Assembly: GCA_017472285.1 (NCBI GenBank)
Contig: JAFUQQ010000053.1
Span: 1 to 35,766, forward strand
Length of the DNA: 35,766 nt
Direction of reading: 5' to 3'
Source: Clostridia bacterium
GTDB taxonomy: Bacteria; Bacillota; Clostridia; Oscillospirales; CAG-272
Made by a program: the position numbers and the translations under genes. Positions 1 to 7,165 of the stretch are shown here, piece after piece; the first letter of the stretch is position 1; each line of letters starts with the position of its first letter. The notes under the pieces were generated by a model. That model worked only from the letters and a program-made list of their open reading frames with translations. It was not told the origin of the DNA and did not search any database.

Positions 1-35
1 TCGAAAAACTTATGTAGAAAAGATGAAAATAAAAG

Positions 36-205
36 TTGCACAAAAACTCAAAAAGACAAGTAGCATAAAGGCTCGCCCTTTGGGAGAGCTCCCGACGAAA
101 GTCGGGTGAGAGGGTTGATCCAGCACAAAAAAGCCCTCTCCGTCACGCCTTGCGTGCCACCTCTCCCAGAGTGAGAGGCTTTATAAAATGTTTGCTTTTG
201 TGCAA
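36..205. repeat. Palindromic MITE-like element, copy 1
   Basis: The outer ends form a perfect 10-bp inverted repeat, TTGCACAAAA at 36-45 and TTTTGTGCAA at 196-205. Inside it, 67-88 (GGCTCGCCCTTTGGGAGAG) pairs imperfectly with 162-184. The core 'CCTCTCCGTCACGC..GCGTGCCACCTC' recurs at 33125-33244 and 35557-35706 and, in related form, around the DUF559 gene at 16416-16872. No transposase is present, so this is a non-autonomous repeat. A spurious leftward reading frame across it is not a gene. Confidence 0.75.
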
Positions 206-251
206 AATACCGAAACCCAAATTTCAAACCGACTTTATCGACAAACTGAAA

Positions 252-278
252 CTCTTCTCCGAGCGGAGAAGAGTTTTT
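252..278 (+). terminator. Rho-independent terminator-like hairpin
   Basis: A perfect 10-bp stem (CTCTTCTCCG, loop AG, CGGAGAAGAG) is followed on the plus strand by TTTTTATTATT. It sits just beyond the stop codon of the leftward gene at 280-615. On the minus strand the stem is followed only by TTTCAG, so it may end that transcript weakly and block rightward read-through more strongly. Confidence 0.65.
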
Positions 279-279
279 A

Positions 280-615
280 TTATTCTTTAGAATCATGTGA
301 CGGAGGGCAAAAACCTTTTGTTCTGCAATGCGGACATTTTAAAATTCTGTCATTACCCATATGAACGGAAAAACCTGCACTTTGCCATTTCGGATGAAAT
401 TTTTGATTGCAGTTTTGACAGACATAAGTTTCTTTTGCAATATGTTTTCCCACGGCAATCCAAACGACCAAAAAAATGACGGTTAAAATGAAAATCATCG
501 GAAAAATAATCATTTGCCAAGGCACTTGATATTGTTCACCACCCCAATTGACCGTACAGGAACTCAAAGAAAACATAAGAATCGTTATCCATACAAAAAT
601 GATAAATTTTTTCAT
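280..615 (-). CDS. Small membrane or lipoprotein with C-terminal zinc-ribbon-like motif
   Basis: Hypothetical protein of 111 aa. Residues 1-20 look like a lipoprotein signal peptide ending in a lipobox-like LSSC. A second hydrophobic stretch (about residues 36-57) is a likely membrane segment. The C-terminal third carries two CxxC knuckles, CQNC near residue 66 and CPHC near residue 93, plus a further Cys, which suggests a zinc ribbon on the far side of the membrane segment. It is the second gene of a leftward pair: its ATG lies 3 nt after the upstream stop codon. Topology is uncertain, because the first segment could be a true lipoprotein signal or simply a transmembrane helix. No family was recognised. 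The reading frame is supported by sensible composition and operon spacing. Confidence 0.6.
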   Translation of the reverse strand: MKKFIIFVWITILMFSLSSCTVNWGGEQYQVPWQMIIFPMIFILTVIFLVVWIAVGKHIAKETYVCQNCNQKFHPKWQSAGFSVHMGNDRILKCPHCRTKGFCPPSHDSKE

Positions 616-618
616 ATC

Positions 619-858
619 TTATCTCGCTTTCATATTATAATAATGAAACCAAAGATCATCGATCTTTCGATCATAAAAGACAAAGGTTATTCTTAATCCA
701 ATTTTCGTATATTTTATATATTGATAAATTTTATTCGGATATTGCTTATCAACCGCAATTTTATCAAGGAAAACAGTATCTCCATAAATGATTGCTTTTG
801 CACATATCAACATGGCGCAAACTTCCGTAATATCATAGAGTTTTTCTTCTTGCATCAT
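619..858 (-). CDS. Hypothetical small protein (79 aa)
   Basis: Unrecognised protein of 79 aa, probably cytoplasmic, with alternating charged and aromatic residues and an YxYxKYTKIGLRITFVFYDRK core that reads like beta strands. The start is supported by an AGGGGG ribosome binding site at about 863-869 and by a promoter-like sequence at 890-920. It is the first gene of a leftward two-gene unit with the zinc-ribbon membrane protein, separated by 3 nt, so the two are probably co-expressed. Function cannot be inferred. Confidence 0.5.
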   Translation of the reverse strand: MMQEEKLYDITEVCAMLICAKAIIYGDTVFLDKIAVDKQYPNKIYQYIKYTKIGLRITFVFYDRKIDDLWFHYYNMKAR

Positions 859-889
859 TTCTTCCCCCTTCCCTTGCTATGTTAATTTT

Positions 890-920
890 ATTATAACACT
901 TGACGCAAGGTCAATGTCAA
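890..920 (-). promoter_or_regulatory. Promoter for the 619-858/280-615 operon
   Basis: On the minus strand TTGACA (915-920) and TATAAT (890-895) are separated by 19 bases, longer than ideal. A dyad TTGAC-N5-GTCAA (900-914) fills the spacer and could be an operator that compensates or regulates. Confidence 0.4.
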
Positions 921-975
921 GTATAAAAGCACAAAATTTCCTCAATAAAAAGAGAAAGGAGTTTTATTGTTGCGG

Positions 976-1004
976 TAGATTAATTCTCTGATTTTTGATA
1001 TAAT
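976..1004 (+). promoter_or_regulatory. Promoter of first long sigma gene
   Basis: TAGATT at 976-981 and extended -10 TGATATAAT at 996-1004 have a 17-base spacer. The string TAGAYTAATTC at the -35 position and the -10 are shared with the promoter of the paralogous sigma gene (9013-9041). The -35 is unlike the vegetative TTGACA, so an alternative or autoregulated promoter is possible. The leader is about 70 nt and contains the palindrome AAATTCGAATTT. Confidence 0.5.
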
Positions 1005-1083
1005 TATAAAAAATTTTCATAATCCATCGAATCAAATTCGAATTTTACGACTTATAGGCGAAAGCTTTCAAAGAGGTTTTAAA

Positions 1084-2721
1084 ATGAAAAACGAATTAAC
1101 AAAATATGTAGAGTATCTGTTTGCTCTTGCCCTGAAAAAGTGTGGTGATGTGAACGATGCCGAGGATCTGACACAAGAAACACTTCTTGCCGCGTTTCAA
1201 TTTATAAATCATGGTGGAACGATTTCCAATATGAAATATTGGCTCACTTCAGTTCTCTCAAATAAATGGAACGAGGAATTACGCAAAAAATATAGGTTAC
1301 CGCTTGTAAGCGTTGATGTGATTCCGGATATTGAAGACATCTGTGAAGACGATATGGTTGATCGTCCAACGCTTGAAGAGGTCAGACGAGAAGTTGCTTA
1401 TTTGGCGAAATTACAGAGAGAAGTGATCGTGATGCATTACCTTGAGGGAAAGAAAGTGCAGGATATTGCCGATGAATTAAATTTGCCGAAAGGTACAGTG
1501 CTATCGCGGCTATCTTCGGGCAGAGATCAGATGCGGAAAGGATTTGATTCAATGGAACAGTATGAAAAGCAAAGTTATATCCCTGAACGACTTGAAGTGA
1601 GTTGCGCCGGCAAACCCGGATTTCATGAGGAACCGTGGTCGCTTGTGAGCGAGGATCTAATGAAACAAAACATTTTGATTATTGCATACAAGCAACCCGT
1701 AACGGCAATAGAAATTGCAAAAGCACTCGGTATTCCAACACCTTACGTTGAAAATGCGATTGAAGATCTTATCAAGTGCGAACTGATGATACGAAACGGG
1801 AAAAAGGTTTTTACCGATTTTTTGATTTCCACACCTGCCGAAAGATTGTCTAAACTTGATATTCAACTTGATTTTGCAAATCAGCAGTATCAAGCGATAT
1901 GGAATTTACTTGCCGAGTTGTTTTCGGATATCAATTCTTTGAGTTGGTTTGAACGGTTGTCTGACAGCGAGCAAATTGATCTGAAATACTACGCGATGAT
2001 AGATGTTCTTTCAAGGGGATCATATCAAGCTATCAAGAGAATTGTAGATGCAAACGAAATTTATCCCGAAAGACCGGATGGAGGAAGATGGGTCGCGCAA
2101 GGAACACGGTATGATATGAATTTTGATTGGAAGAACTATCTCGCTTCTGAATATTTTTACGGCGGAGAACGAGTCACGCATTGGGATAATTTCTTTAGCA
2201 GTAAATTGGTAGAGCTTCATGTTTACGACACGCAACCCGATTTGAGTAAGTATGAGCACGGTCCCGTGGAAATCCACGATGACAATTTGAGTAAGCTGCT
2301 GTATATTCTTTATAAGGGCATTCCGTTCAAATATACGGGATTTAACTTGAGATATTTGGAGGACATTCCTCACCTTGCATCTTGCGGCGTTCTTCGCTAT
2401 AAAAACGATAAACCCCAAGTAGCAATTCCGGTACTTAGTAAAAAGGAATTTTCTGAATTGTTCAAGATCAGTGCATCTTATATGGTGAAATTAGGAGATT
2501 TCATTGAGGAGCCTTTAAGAAATCTTTTCCCTCAGTTAAAATTGGAAATTCCTTCTCATCTTGAAGGACGGATCGCGGAGTTCAGAAAATATGTGTTTTA
2601 TGCCTTTCCGATGGCTATTGTTAAAAGAGCAATTTCTGATGGAGATTTTGTTCTTGATAGTCAGCAAAAAGCAATTCCAATGGTATTGGTTATAGAAGAA
2701 CCCGAAAATGTAATTAAGTAA
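1084..2721 (+). CDS. Long ECF-type sigma-70 family factor with wHTH-like and large C-terminal extension
   Basis: RNA polymerase sigma factor of the ECF class, predicted to direct promoter selection. Residues about 5-75 form region 2, with the typical AEDLTQETLLAAF stretch. Residues about 95-155 form region 4, with the helix-turn-helix IADELNLPKGTVLSRL. Classic ECF factors end near residue 180, but this one continues for some 370 residues. The extension begins with a winged-helix-like segment (about 190-245, containing AKALGIPTPYVENAIEDL) and then an unrecognised domain with no clear membrane segment. The start follows AGAGGT with 8 nt spacing. No anti-sigma gene is adjacent, so the extension may itself be the regulatory module; this is inference. 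The paralogue at 9128-10729 has the same architecture, and a CGCCGAG-type terminator follows both. Confidence 0.85.
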   Translation: MKNELTKYVEYLFALALKKCGDVNDAEDLTQETLLAAFQFINHGGTISNMKYWLTSVLSNKWNEELRKKYRLPLVSVDVIPDIEDICEDDMVDRPTLEEVRREVAYLAKLQREVIVMHYLEGKKVQDIADELNLPKGTVLSRLSSGRDQMRKGFDSMEQYEKQSYIPERLEVSCAGKPGFHEEPWSLVSEDLMKQNILIIAYKQPVTAIEIAKALGIPTPYVENAIEDLIKCELMIRNGKKVFTDFLISTPAERLSKLDIQLDFANQQYQAIWNLLAELFSDINSLSWFERLSDSEQIDLKYYAMIDVLSRGSYQAIKRIVDANEIYPERPDGGRWVAQGTRYDMNFDWKNYLASEYFYGGERVTHWDNFFSSKLVELHVYDTQPDLSKYEHGPVEIHDDNLSKLLYILYKGIPFKYTGFNLRYLEDIPHLASCGVLRYKNDKPQVAIPVLSKKEFSELFKISASYMVKLGDFIEEPLRNLFPQLKLEIPSHLEGRIAEFRKYVFYAFPMAIVKRAISDGDFVLDSQQKAIPMVLVIEEPENVIK

Positions 2722-2727
2722 AAATAT

Positions 2728-2768
2728 CGCCGAGGGTAACCTGTTGGGTTGCCCTCGGCGGTGTTTTT
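2728..2768 (+). terminator. Terminator of first sigma gene (CGCCGAG type)
   Basis: CGCCGAGGG (from 2728) pairs with CCCTCGGCG (to 2760), and the run TTTTT follows at 2764-2768. The same stem sequence recurs after the ABC pair and after the second sigma gene. Confidence 0.85.
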
Positions 2769-2841
2769 CCAAGAATTCATGAAGCATCATGCCGTACTTG
2801 CCGATGGGAATATTTTTCTGCTTGTAGTTGAGGGGCAATGA

Positions 2842-3471
2842 TCAAATACTTTTTTCATCACCAAGAAGAATATTTCGTATGTGGGCGTTTATTTCAGATT
2901 CATCAAGCCCCTTTTGAATGAAAGGTTGAACTGCTTCTCGGCTTTCTCTTGTATGTGGAAGTTCAGATGCAAGTGTATTTGCTTTGTCGATTTTTCCACA
3001 TTTCAAATACAAAAAACAAAGTGTAGCACGCATCGTTGCTTTTTGTTTCTCATTTATAGATAAAGGTAAACCGCGTTCCATTAATGCAATTGCTTCCTCT
3101 GATTTGTTCTGCAAAGCTAATACTCCTGCAAGTCCCAAAATCATTTCGGGTTTATTTGGATATATCAGCAGCGCGTCCCTATATACCTTTTCTGCTGAAA
3201 CGTAATCGCCGTCACGTTGAAACTCAGAAGCTTTTTTGTGAATATTATAGCGTGTTTCTTGTGCTCGTATCGTATCCATGCCTATTAGCAGATCGATGCT
3301 TGTTTCAAATATGTTTGCCAATGCGGGCAGAAAGGTTATATCGGGATAACATTCACCGCGCTCCCATTTTGAAATGCTTTGAGGGGTAATACCTAAATAC
3401 TCTGCAACATCTTCTTGTGTAAGATTTTTCATAATACGGTATTTCTTTAGATTTTCAGATAAATAAAACAT
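2842..3471 (-). CDS. XRE-family regulator with TPR-like C-terminus
   Basis: Probable cytoplasmic transcription regulator of 209 aa. Residues about 7-62 are an HTH_3/XRE domain (LTQEDVAEYLGITPQSISKWERG, recognised in pieces). From residue 72 on, helix pairs such as ASEFQRDGDYVSAEKVYRDAL and GLAGVLALQNKSEEAIALME have the spacing of tetratricopeptide repeats. TPR-bearing XRE proteins often bind peptides or partner proteins (established for the Rgg/PlcR-like group), but no ligand can be assigned here. The start is set by GGAG just upstream of the ATG and by a strong promoter at 3511-3539. It faces the sigma gene tail to tail and diverges from the LytTR system. Confidence 0.85.
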   Translation of the reverse strand: MFYLSENLKKYRIMKNLTQEDVAEYLGITPQSISKWERGECYPDITFLPALANIFETSIDLLIGMDTIRAQETRYNIHKKASEFQRDGDYVSAEKVYRDALLIYPNKPEMILGLAGVLALQNKSEEAIALMERGLPLSINEKQKATMRATLCFLYLKCGKIDKANTLASELPHTRESREAVQPFIQKGLDESEINAHIRNILLGDEKSI

Positions 3472-3510
3472 AATTATCTCCTTTCTTTCAATTAACTTCG
3501 AAGCACCATT

Positions 3511-3539
3511 ATTATATCATAGGCATGATATTGTTTCAA
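3511..3539 (-). promoter_or_regulatory. Promoter of XRE-TPR gene
   Basis: Minus-strand TTGAAA (3534-3539), a 17-base spacer, then TATAAT (3511-3516) preceded by TGA, giving an extended -10. Confidence 0.65.
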
Positions 3540-3578
3540 TGGCGCATTGGTTGTATTCGATTCAACCTTGCATACTTG

Positions 3579-3705
3579 CGCGGAGAAGGAATAGAAAAAG
3601 CAAAGAAAAGGTGCAGGTGTGATGCCTGCACCTAAACTTTTAATATGGATATGCAACATAAAAAATAAATCCGAACACATCGTTTGTCACGAAATCGTTC
3701 GAAAT
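3579..3705. repeat. Dispersed repeat, copy A
   Basis: The stretch from about 3604 to 3705 is nearly identical to 12264-12370. It includes the hairpin GGTGCAGG/CCTGCACC (3610-3632) and the string CGAACACATCGTTTGTCACG. The upstream arm (3579-3604) matches a third partial copy at 10862-10907. In copy B the right half forms the tRNA-Glu terminator; here the matching stem is mutated (TTCGAAATT instead of TTCGGATTT). The rest of the gap between the XRE gene and the LytTR gene holds only promoters. Confidence 0.8.
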
Positions 3706-3805
3706 TGTCTTGGGATGTTCACGGTAATTGAACGAAATCACAAGCCTGTCATCGTACAAAACGATAGAGTGCAAAAAGCAATCAATAATTTTCTTCTGTT
3801 GATTC

Positions 3806-3834
3806 TTGAAAGGCGTGTCTTTGTGTGTTATACT
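3806..3834 (+). promoter_or_regulatory. Promoter of LytTR-kinase operon
   Basis: TTGAAA (3806-3811), 17 bases, TATACT (3829-3834). Transcription would begin near 3841, which supports the downstream ATG at 3866 as the start of the regulator rather than any upstream in-frame codon. Confidence 0.7.
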
Positions 3835-3865
3835 GATGATAAAAACACACAGGCGGAGAAGGAAA

Positions 3866-4567
3866 ATGAAACTAAAAATTGCAATCTGTGATGATGAACA
3901 AAATCAAATTGAATATTTATCGGGCGTAGTTTCTGCTTGGGCGGATAAAAATCGACATGTGGCGGAGATCAAAACTTATACTTCTGCAAAATCTTTCCTT
4001 TTCGATTATTCCGAGGAAAAAGATTTTGACATCTTGCTTCTTGATATTGAAATGCCCGAGATGAACGGCGTGGAGCTTGCGAAAACGGTTCGTAAAGAAA
4101 ACAGCACCATACAAATCGTGTTCATCACGGGATATTATGAATATTTTAGTGATGGCTTTGACGTTTCGGCGCTCCACTATCTCATTAAACCCGCAGATGA
4201 AAGAAAACTGTTGCCCGTACTTGATCGAGCAGTAGGAAACCTTACTTATCGGCAACGCTCTGTGCTTCTCACGTCTTCCGATGGCGATGTGAAGGTTTCT
4301 CTTGCGGACATCTGTTATGTTGAGTCCCAAAATGTTCACATGGCGGTGCATACCGTATCAGGTGTCTACCGTTCTCGTATTTCTCTGGCGAAATTTGCCG
4401 AGCAACTTGACGAAACCTTTATTAAGGTGCATCGTTCCTATATTGTCGGATTAAAATATGTTAAAAAGATTAGTCGCACCGATATTACAATGCTGAATGG
4501 GGATCTTGTTCCCATCAGCCGAGGAATGTACGATGAGGTACATGCCGCTTTAATTAAATATCTGTAA
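3866..4567 (+). CDS. LytTR-family response regulator
   Basis: Two-component response regulator of 233 aa. Residues 1-120 form a receiver domain with the acidic pair DD near residue 9, phospho-acceptor Asp60 in LLLDIEMPEMNG, and the conserved Lys in LIKPAD. Residues about 130-233 form a LytTR DNA-binding domain (VSLADICYVESQ, FIKVHRSYIVGLKYV). Such proteins (AgrA, VirR, ComE) bind direct repeats upstream of target promoters and often control peptide or bacteriocin genes. The start at 3866 follows GGAGAAGGA and lies downstream of the promoter at 3806-3834. The kinase gene follows 12 nt later. The ABC exporter pair immediately downstream is the obvious candidate target; this is inference from position. 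Confidence 0.92.
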   Translation: MKLKIAICDDEQNQIEYLSGVVSAWADKNRHVAEIKTYTSAKSFLFDYSEEKDFDILLLDIEMPEMNGVELAKTVRKENSTIQIVFITGYYEYFSDGFDVSALHYLIKPADERKLLPVLDRAVGNLTYRQRSVLLTSSDGDVKVSLADICYVESQNVHMAVHTVSGVYRSRISLAKFAEQLDETFIKVHRSYIVGLKYVKKISRTDITMLNGDLVPISRGMYDEVHAALIKYL

Positions 4568-4579
4568 GGAATGAAAATT

Positions 4580-5224
4580 ATGTTGTTTGATAAACTAATT
4601 GCGAAAAAGGTTGCTGCCGCGGAGAGTGAGATATTAAAAAAGCACTACGCCGAGGTGGAAAATATGTATGCCAAAATGCGCGGATGGCGACACGATTATA
4701 GACACCACATTCAAGCGATGAAGGTCCACGCGCAAAACGGTGAATATGAGGAGATCGACCGCTATCTTGATATGCTGGACGATGATCTGACACACGTTGA
4801 AACCGTGATAAAAACGGGAAATCGAATGGCAGATGCAATACTGAACAGCAAGCTCTCTATCGCGGCCGCAAAGAACATAAAAGTAAAGGCAGAGGCGCGT
4901 ATTCCTGTATTGCTTACAGTTTCGGAGCTTGATCTCTGTATCGTGATCGGCAATTTGCTTGATAACGCTATTGAAGCGTGTTCAACTCTCCCGGAAGAAG
5001 AACGCTTGATTCGTATTTATATGGAGATGAAAGGGAACTATCTTTATCTTTCGCTCACGAACACCGCCATCGGGCAGAAGAAGCATAGCTTTAAGACAAC
5101 AAAAGGGGAAGGACACGGCTTTGGTCTTGCCCGTATTGATGCTATCGTAAAGAAATACGGCGGATACTTGACTCGTGCCAGTGAGGACGGTGCCTTTTCT
5201 ACCGAAGTTCTTTTGCCTCAATAA
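4580..5224 (+). CDS. Soluble GHKL (AgrC-like) sensor histidine kinase without membrane domain
   Basis: Kinase partner of the LytTR regulator, 214 aa. The H-box is RHDYRHHI with His38. The N-box is NLLDNAIEA and the G-box is GHGFGL, so dimerisation and ATPase regions look complete. AgrC-type kinases normally carry five to seven membrane helices in about 400 residues; here nothing precedes the catalytic module except a 35-residue helical stretch, so it should be cytoplasmic. The start at 4580 has AAGGA nine bases upstream, overlapping the stop of the regulator; the ATG at 4571 sits only one base after it. How it receives a signal is unknown. It might sense a cytoplasmic cue or couple to the ABC proteins. 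Confidence 0.88.
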   Translation: MLFDKLIAKKVAAAESEILKKHYAEVENMYAKMRGWRHDYRHHIQAMKVHAQNGEYEEIDRYLDMLDDDLTHVETVIKTGNRMADAILNSKLSIAAAKNIKVKAEARIPVLLTVSELDLCIVIGNLLDNAIEACSTLPEEERLIRIYMEMKGNYLYLSLTNTAIGQKKHSFKTTKGEGHGFGLARIDAIVKKYGGYLTRASEDGAFSTEVLLPQ

Positions 5225-5231
5225 ATAGAAC

Positions 5232-5285
5232 AAAAGTGCAATCCACATCAAATTTTCGACATTTGACAACAGATTGCACTTTTTT
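5232..5285 (+). terminator. Terminator after the two-component operon
   Basis: A 12-bp stem, AAAAGTGCAATC (5232-5243) with GATTGCACTTTT (5272-5283), is followed by T residues. The 28-nt loop contains a smaller stem, CAAAT/ATTTG. It separates the kinase from the ABC genes, which have their own -10 just downstream. Confidence 0.7.
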
Positions 5286-5296
5286 GAATTTCCTTA

Positions 5297-5305
5297 TGAT
5301 ATAAT
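5297..5305 (+). promoter_or_regulatory. Extended -10 promoter of ABC operon
   Basis: TGATATAAT with no good -35 at 17 bases, which suggests an activator-dependent or extended -10 promoter. The LytTR regulator encoded just upstream is a plausible activator (inference). The same TGATATAAT is seen upstream of both sigma genes. Confidence 0.5.
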
Positions 5306-5335
5306 GCAGACATCCAAAGTAAAGAGGAGGTCAAT

Positions 5336-7165
5336 ATGAGTTCTAAAACAAAAACTCCAAAAGCAAAGCCGAAGTATTCAAAGATCGGCTGTCTCATTTG
5401 GGCGATCAAAAATTTATGGAGGCTTGATAAAAGCTTTGTTTTCTTTATCTTCGCATCAGTGCCGATAGCGGTGATCTCGCCCCTTGTCAGTTCGTATTTT
5501 TCAAAATATCTTATTGATAGTATTGGAGCAGGAAAGCCATTTTCCGACCTTGCGTGGATCGTTGCCTTTTTCATTACGGCAAATCTGACTCTTGGTATTT
5601 TGAATAGCTATATTGGAGCTCGTTGCGGGTCTCGACGGTATTATCCAACGGTTGTCTATCAAACTGAAATGCGTTATCAAGATTACAAAACGGATTTTGA
5701 GAATACCGAAAAACAAGATTACAAAAAGATCAATAACTATGCTTGGGGTGATGCCTGTCGCGGTAATTGTGCATTGGAATTTATATGGACAGATCTTTCC
5801 GGTGCGCTTATTCATCTTTTAGGCATTGTTACGTATGCTTCCTTGCTTGCATTTATCAATCCTATCGTATTTATAGTTGTTATTGCGGTATCGATTCTTT
5901 CATACTTCACTACGCTGTGGCAAAACAAATATTACGAAAAAAACAAACACAAGTGGGAAAAGGAAAGCAGAAAAGCAGACTATCTGAAAAGACTTTCCGA
6001 AAAATTGCAAGTAGCGAAAGACATAAAGCTTTACGGACTTGCAGATTGGCTGAACAAAATGATGAATGATTACTGTACCTATATCATGATGTGGAACAAA
6101 CGCTGCCGTCTGCGTGGTCTTTGGGCATCCATTCTCGCAGGACTGATGACCTTGGTGCAGAATGGCGTTGCCTACGCTGTGCTGATCGGTATGCTCCTTG
6201 CGGGAGATCTTTCCGCTGGTGATTTCGTGTTCTATTTTGGGATCGTTGGCAGCGTTGCGGGATTCCTGCATGGAATTGTCGGTGATGTAGCGAAGCTAAG
6301 TGTAAGAGCAGACAAGATCGCATACTACCGCGAGTTTTTCGATTATCCGAATAAATTTAACCACGGTAAAGGCTGCGAGATACCCACGGGTGCGGTTACA
6401 ATCGAATTGCGTGACGTGTGGTACAAATATGATGGTGCAGAAGATTTTACATTAAAAGGAATCAATCTCACGATGCAAGCAGGTGAGAGCCTTGCCCTTG
6501 TCGGCATTAACGGTGCAGGTAAGACGACGCTTGTGAAGCTCATTTGCGGATTTTACAGACCTACCAAAGGAGAAATTTTGGTGGGTGGTAAGCATATTGA
6601 TGAATACAATATTGAAGAATATTATTCGATGATCTCTGCCGTATTCCAAGAGATCGATCCAATCTGCTTCACCATGTTGGAATATGTGGCAAGTGCAGAC
6701 CTTGACCGTCCCACTGCGAGAGAGGATGCTATGACCGCCATGAAGCTCGCAGGGATTTGGGAGAAGATCGAAAGCCTTGAAAATGGTATCGATACCCATT
6801 TGATGAAAGGCATCTACGATGATGGCGTTGATCTTTCGGGTGGTGAGATGCAAAAGCTTGTCTTGGCGCGTGCCATTTATAAAAATGGCAATATACTCAT
6901 TCTTGACGAGCCAACGGCGGCACTTGATCCTATCGCTGAAAATAAGCTTTATTTGCAATACAGAGATTTGACACGCGGAAAAACCTCCGTTTACATTTCA
7001 CATCGTTTTGCAAGCACGCGCTTTTGTGATCGTATCGTTTTGCTGGAGGATGGTGTTATCAAGGAAAGCGGAACGCACGAAGAACTGATGAAAGAGAACG
7101 GACAGTACGCCTATATGTTCGGGGTACAAGCAAAATACTATAAGGAGGGTGATATCCATGCGTAA
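5336..7165 (+). CDS. ABC exporter half-transporter (permease-ATPase fusion) 1
   Basis: ABC transporter of the type IV exporter fold, 609 aa, one membrane domain followed by one nucleotide-binding domain. Residues about 1-340 contain roughly six hydrophobic segments (for example FVFFIFASVPIAVISPLV and PIVFIVVIAVSILSYF). The ATPase domain has Walker A GINGAGKTT near residue 388, signature LSGGEMQ near 498, Walker B ILILDEPTAAL near 520, and the His switch ISHR near 555, so it appears catalytically complete. SD GAGGAGG precedes the ATG by 5 nt. Its gene overlaps the next ABC gene by 8 nt, pointing to a heterodimer such as BmrCD or LmrCD. The substrate is unknown; peptide or drug export is the family-level expectation. 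Confidence 0.92.
   Translation: MSSKTKTPKAKPKYSKIGCLIWAIKNLWRLDKSFVFFIFASVPIAVISPLVSSYFSKYLIDSIGAGKPFSDLAWIVAFFITANLTLGILNSYIGARCGSRRYYPTVVYQTEMRYQDYKTDFENTEKQDYKKINNYAWGDACRGNCALEFIWTDLSGALIHLLGIVTYASLLAFINPIVFIVVIAVSILSYFTTLWQNKYYEKNKHKWEKESRKADYLKRLSEKLQVAKDIKLYGLADWLNKMMNDYCTYIMMWNKRCRLRGLWASILAGLMTLVQNGVAYAVLIGMLLAGDLSAGDFVFYFGIVGSVAGFLHGIVGDVAKLSVRADKIAYYREFFDYPNKFNHGKGCEIPTGAVTIELRDVWYKYDGAEDFTLKGINLTMQAGESLALVGINGAGKTTLVKLICGFYRPTKGEILVGGKHIDEYNIEEYYSMISAVFQEIDPICFTMLEYVASADLDRPTAREDAMTAMKLAGIWEKIESLENGIDTHLMKGIYDDGVDLSGGEMQKLVLARAIYKNGNILILDEPTAALDPIAENKLYLQYRDLTRGKTSVYISHRFASTRFCDRIVLLEDGVIKESGTHEELMKENGQYAYMFGVQAKYYKEGDIHA

Noticed and set aside
48..296. 82-codon leftward frame across the first palindromic repeat
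   Set aside because: It is entirely repeat sequence plus a terminator; not a gene.
3492..3680. Leftward frame encoding LHIHIKSLGAGITPAPF, and a similar one at 12259-12477
   Set aside because: Both are translations of the dispersed repeat; the second also runs through tRNA-Glu. The similarity reflects the repeat, not a protein family.
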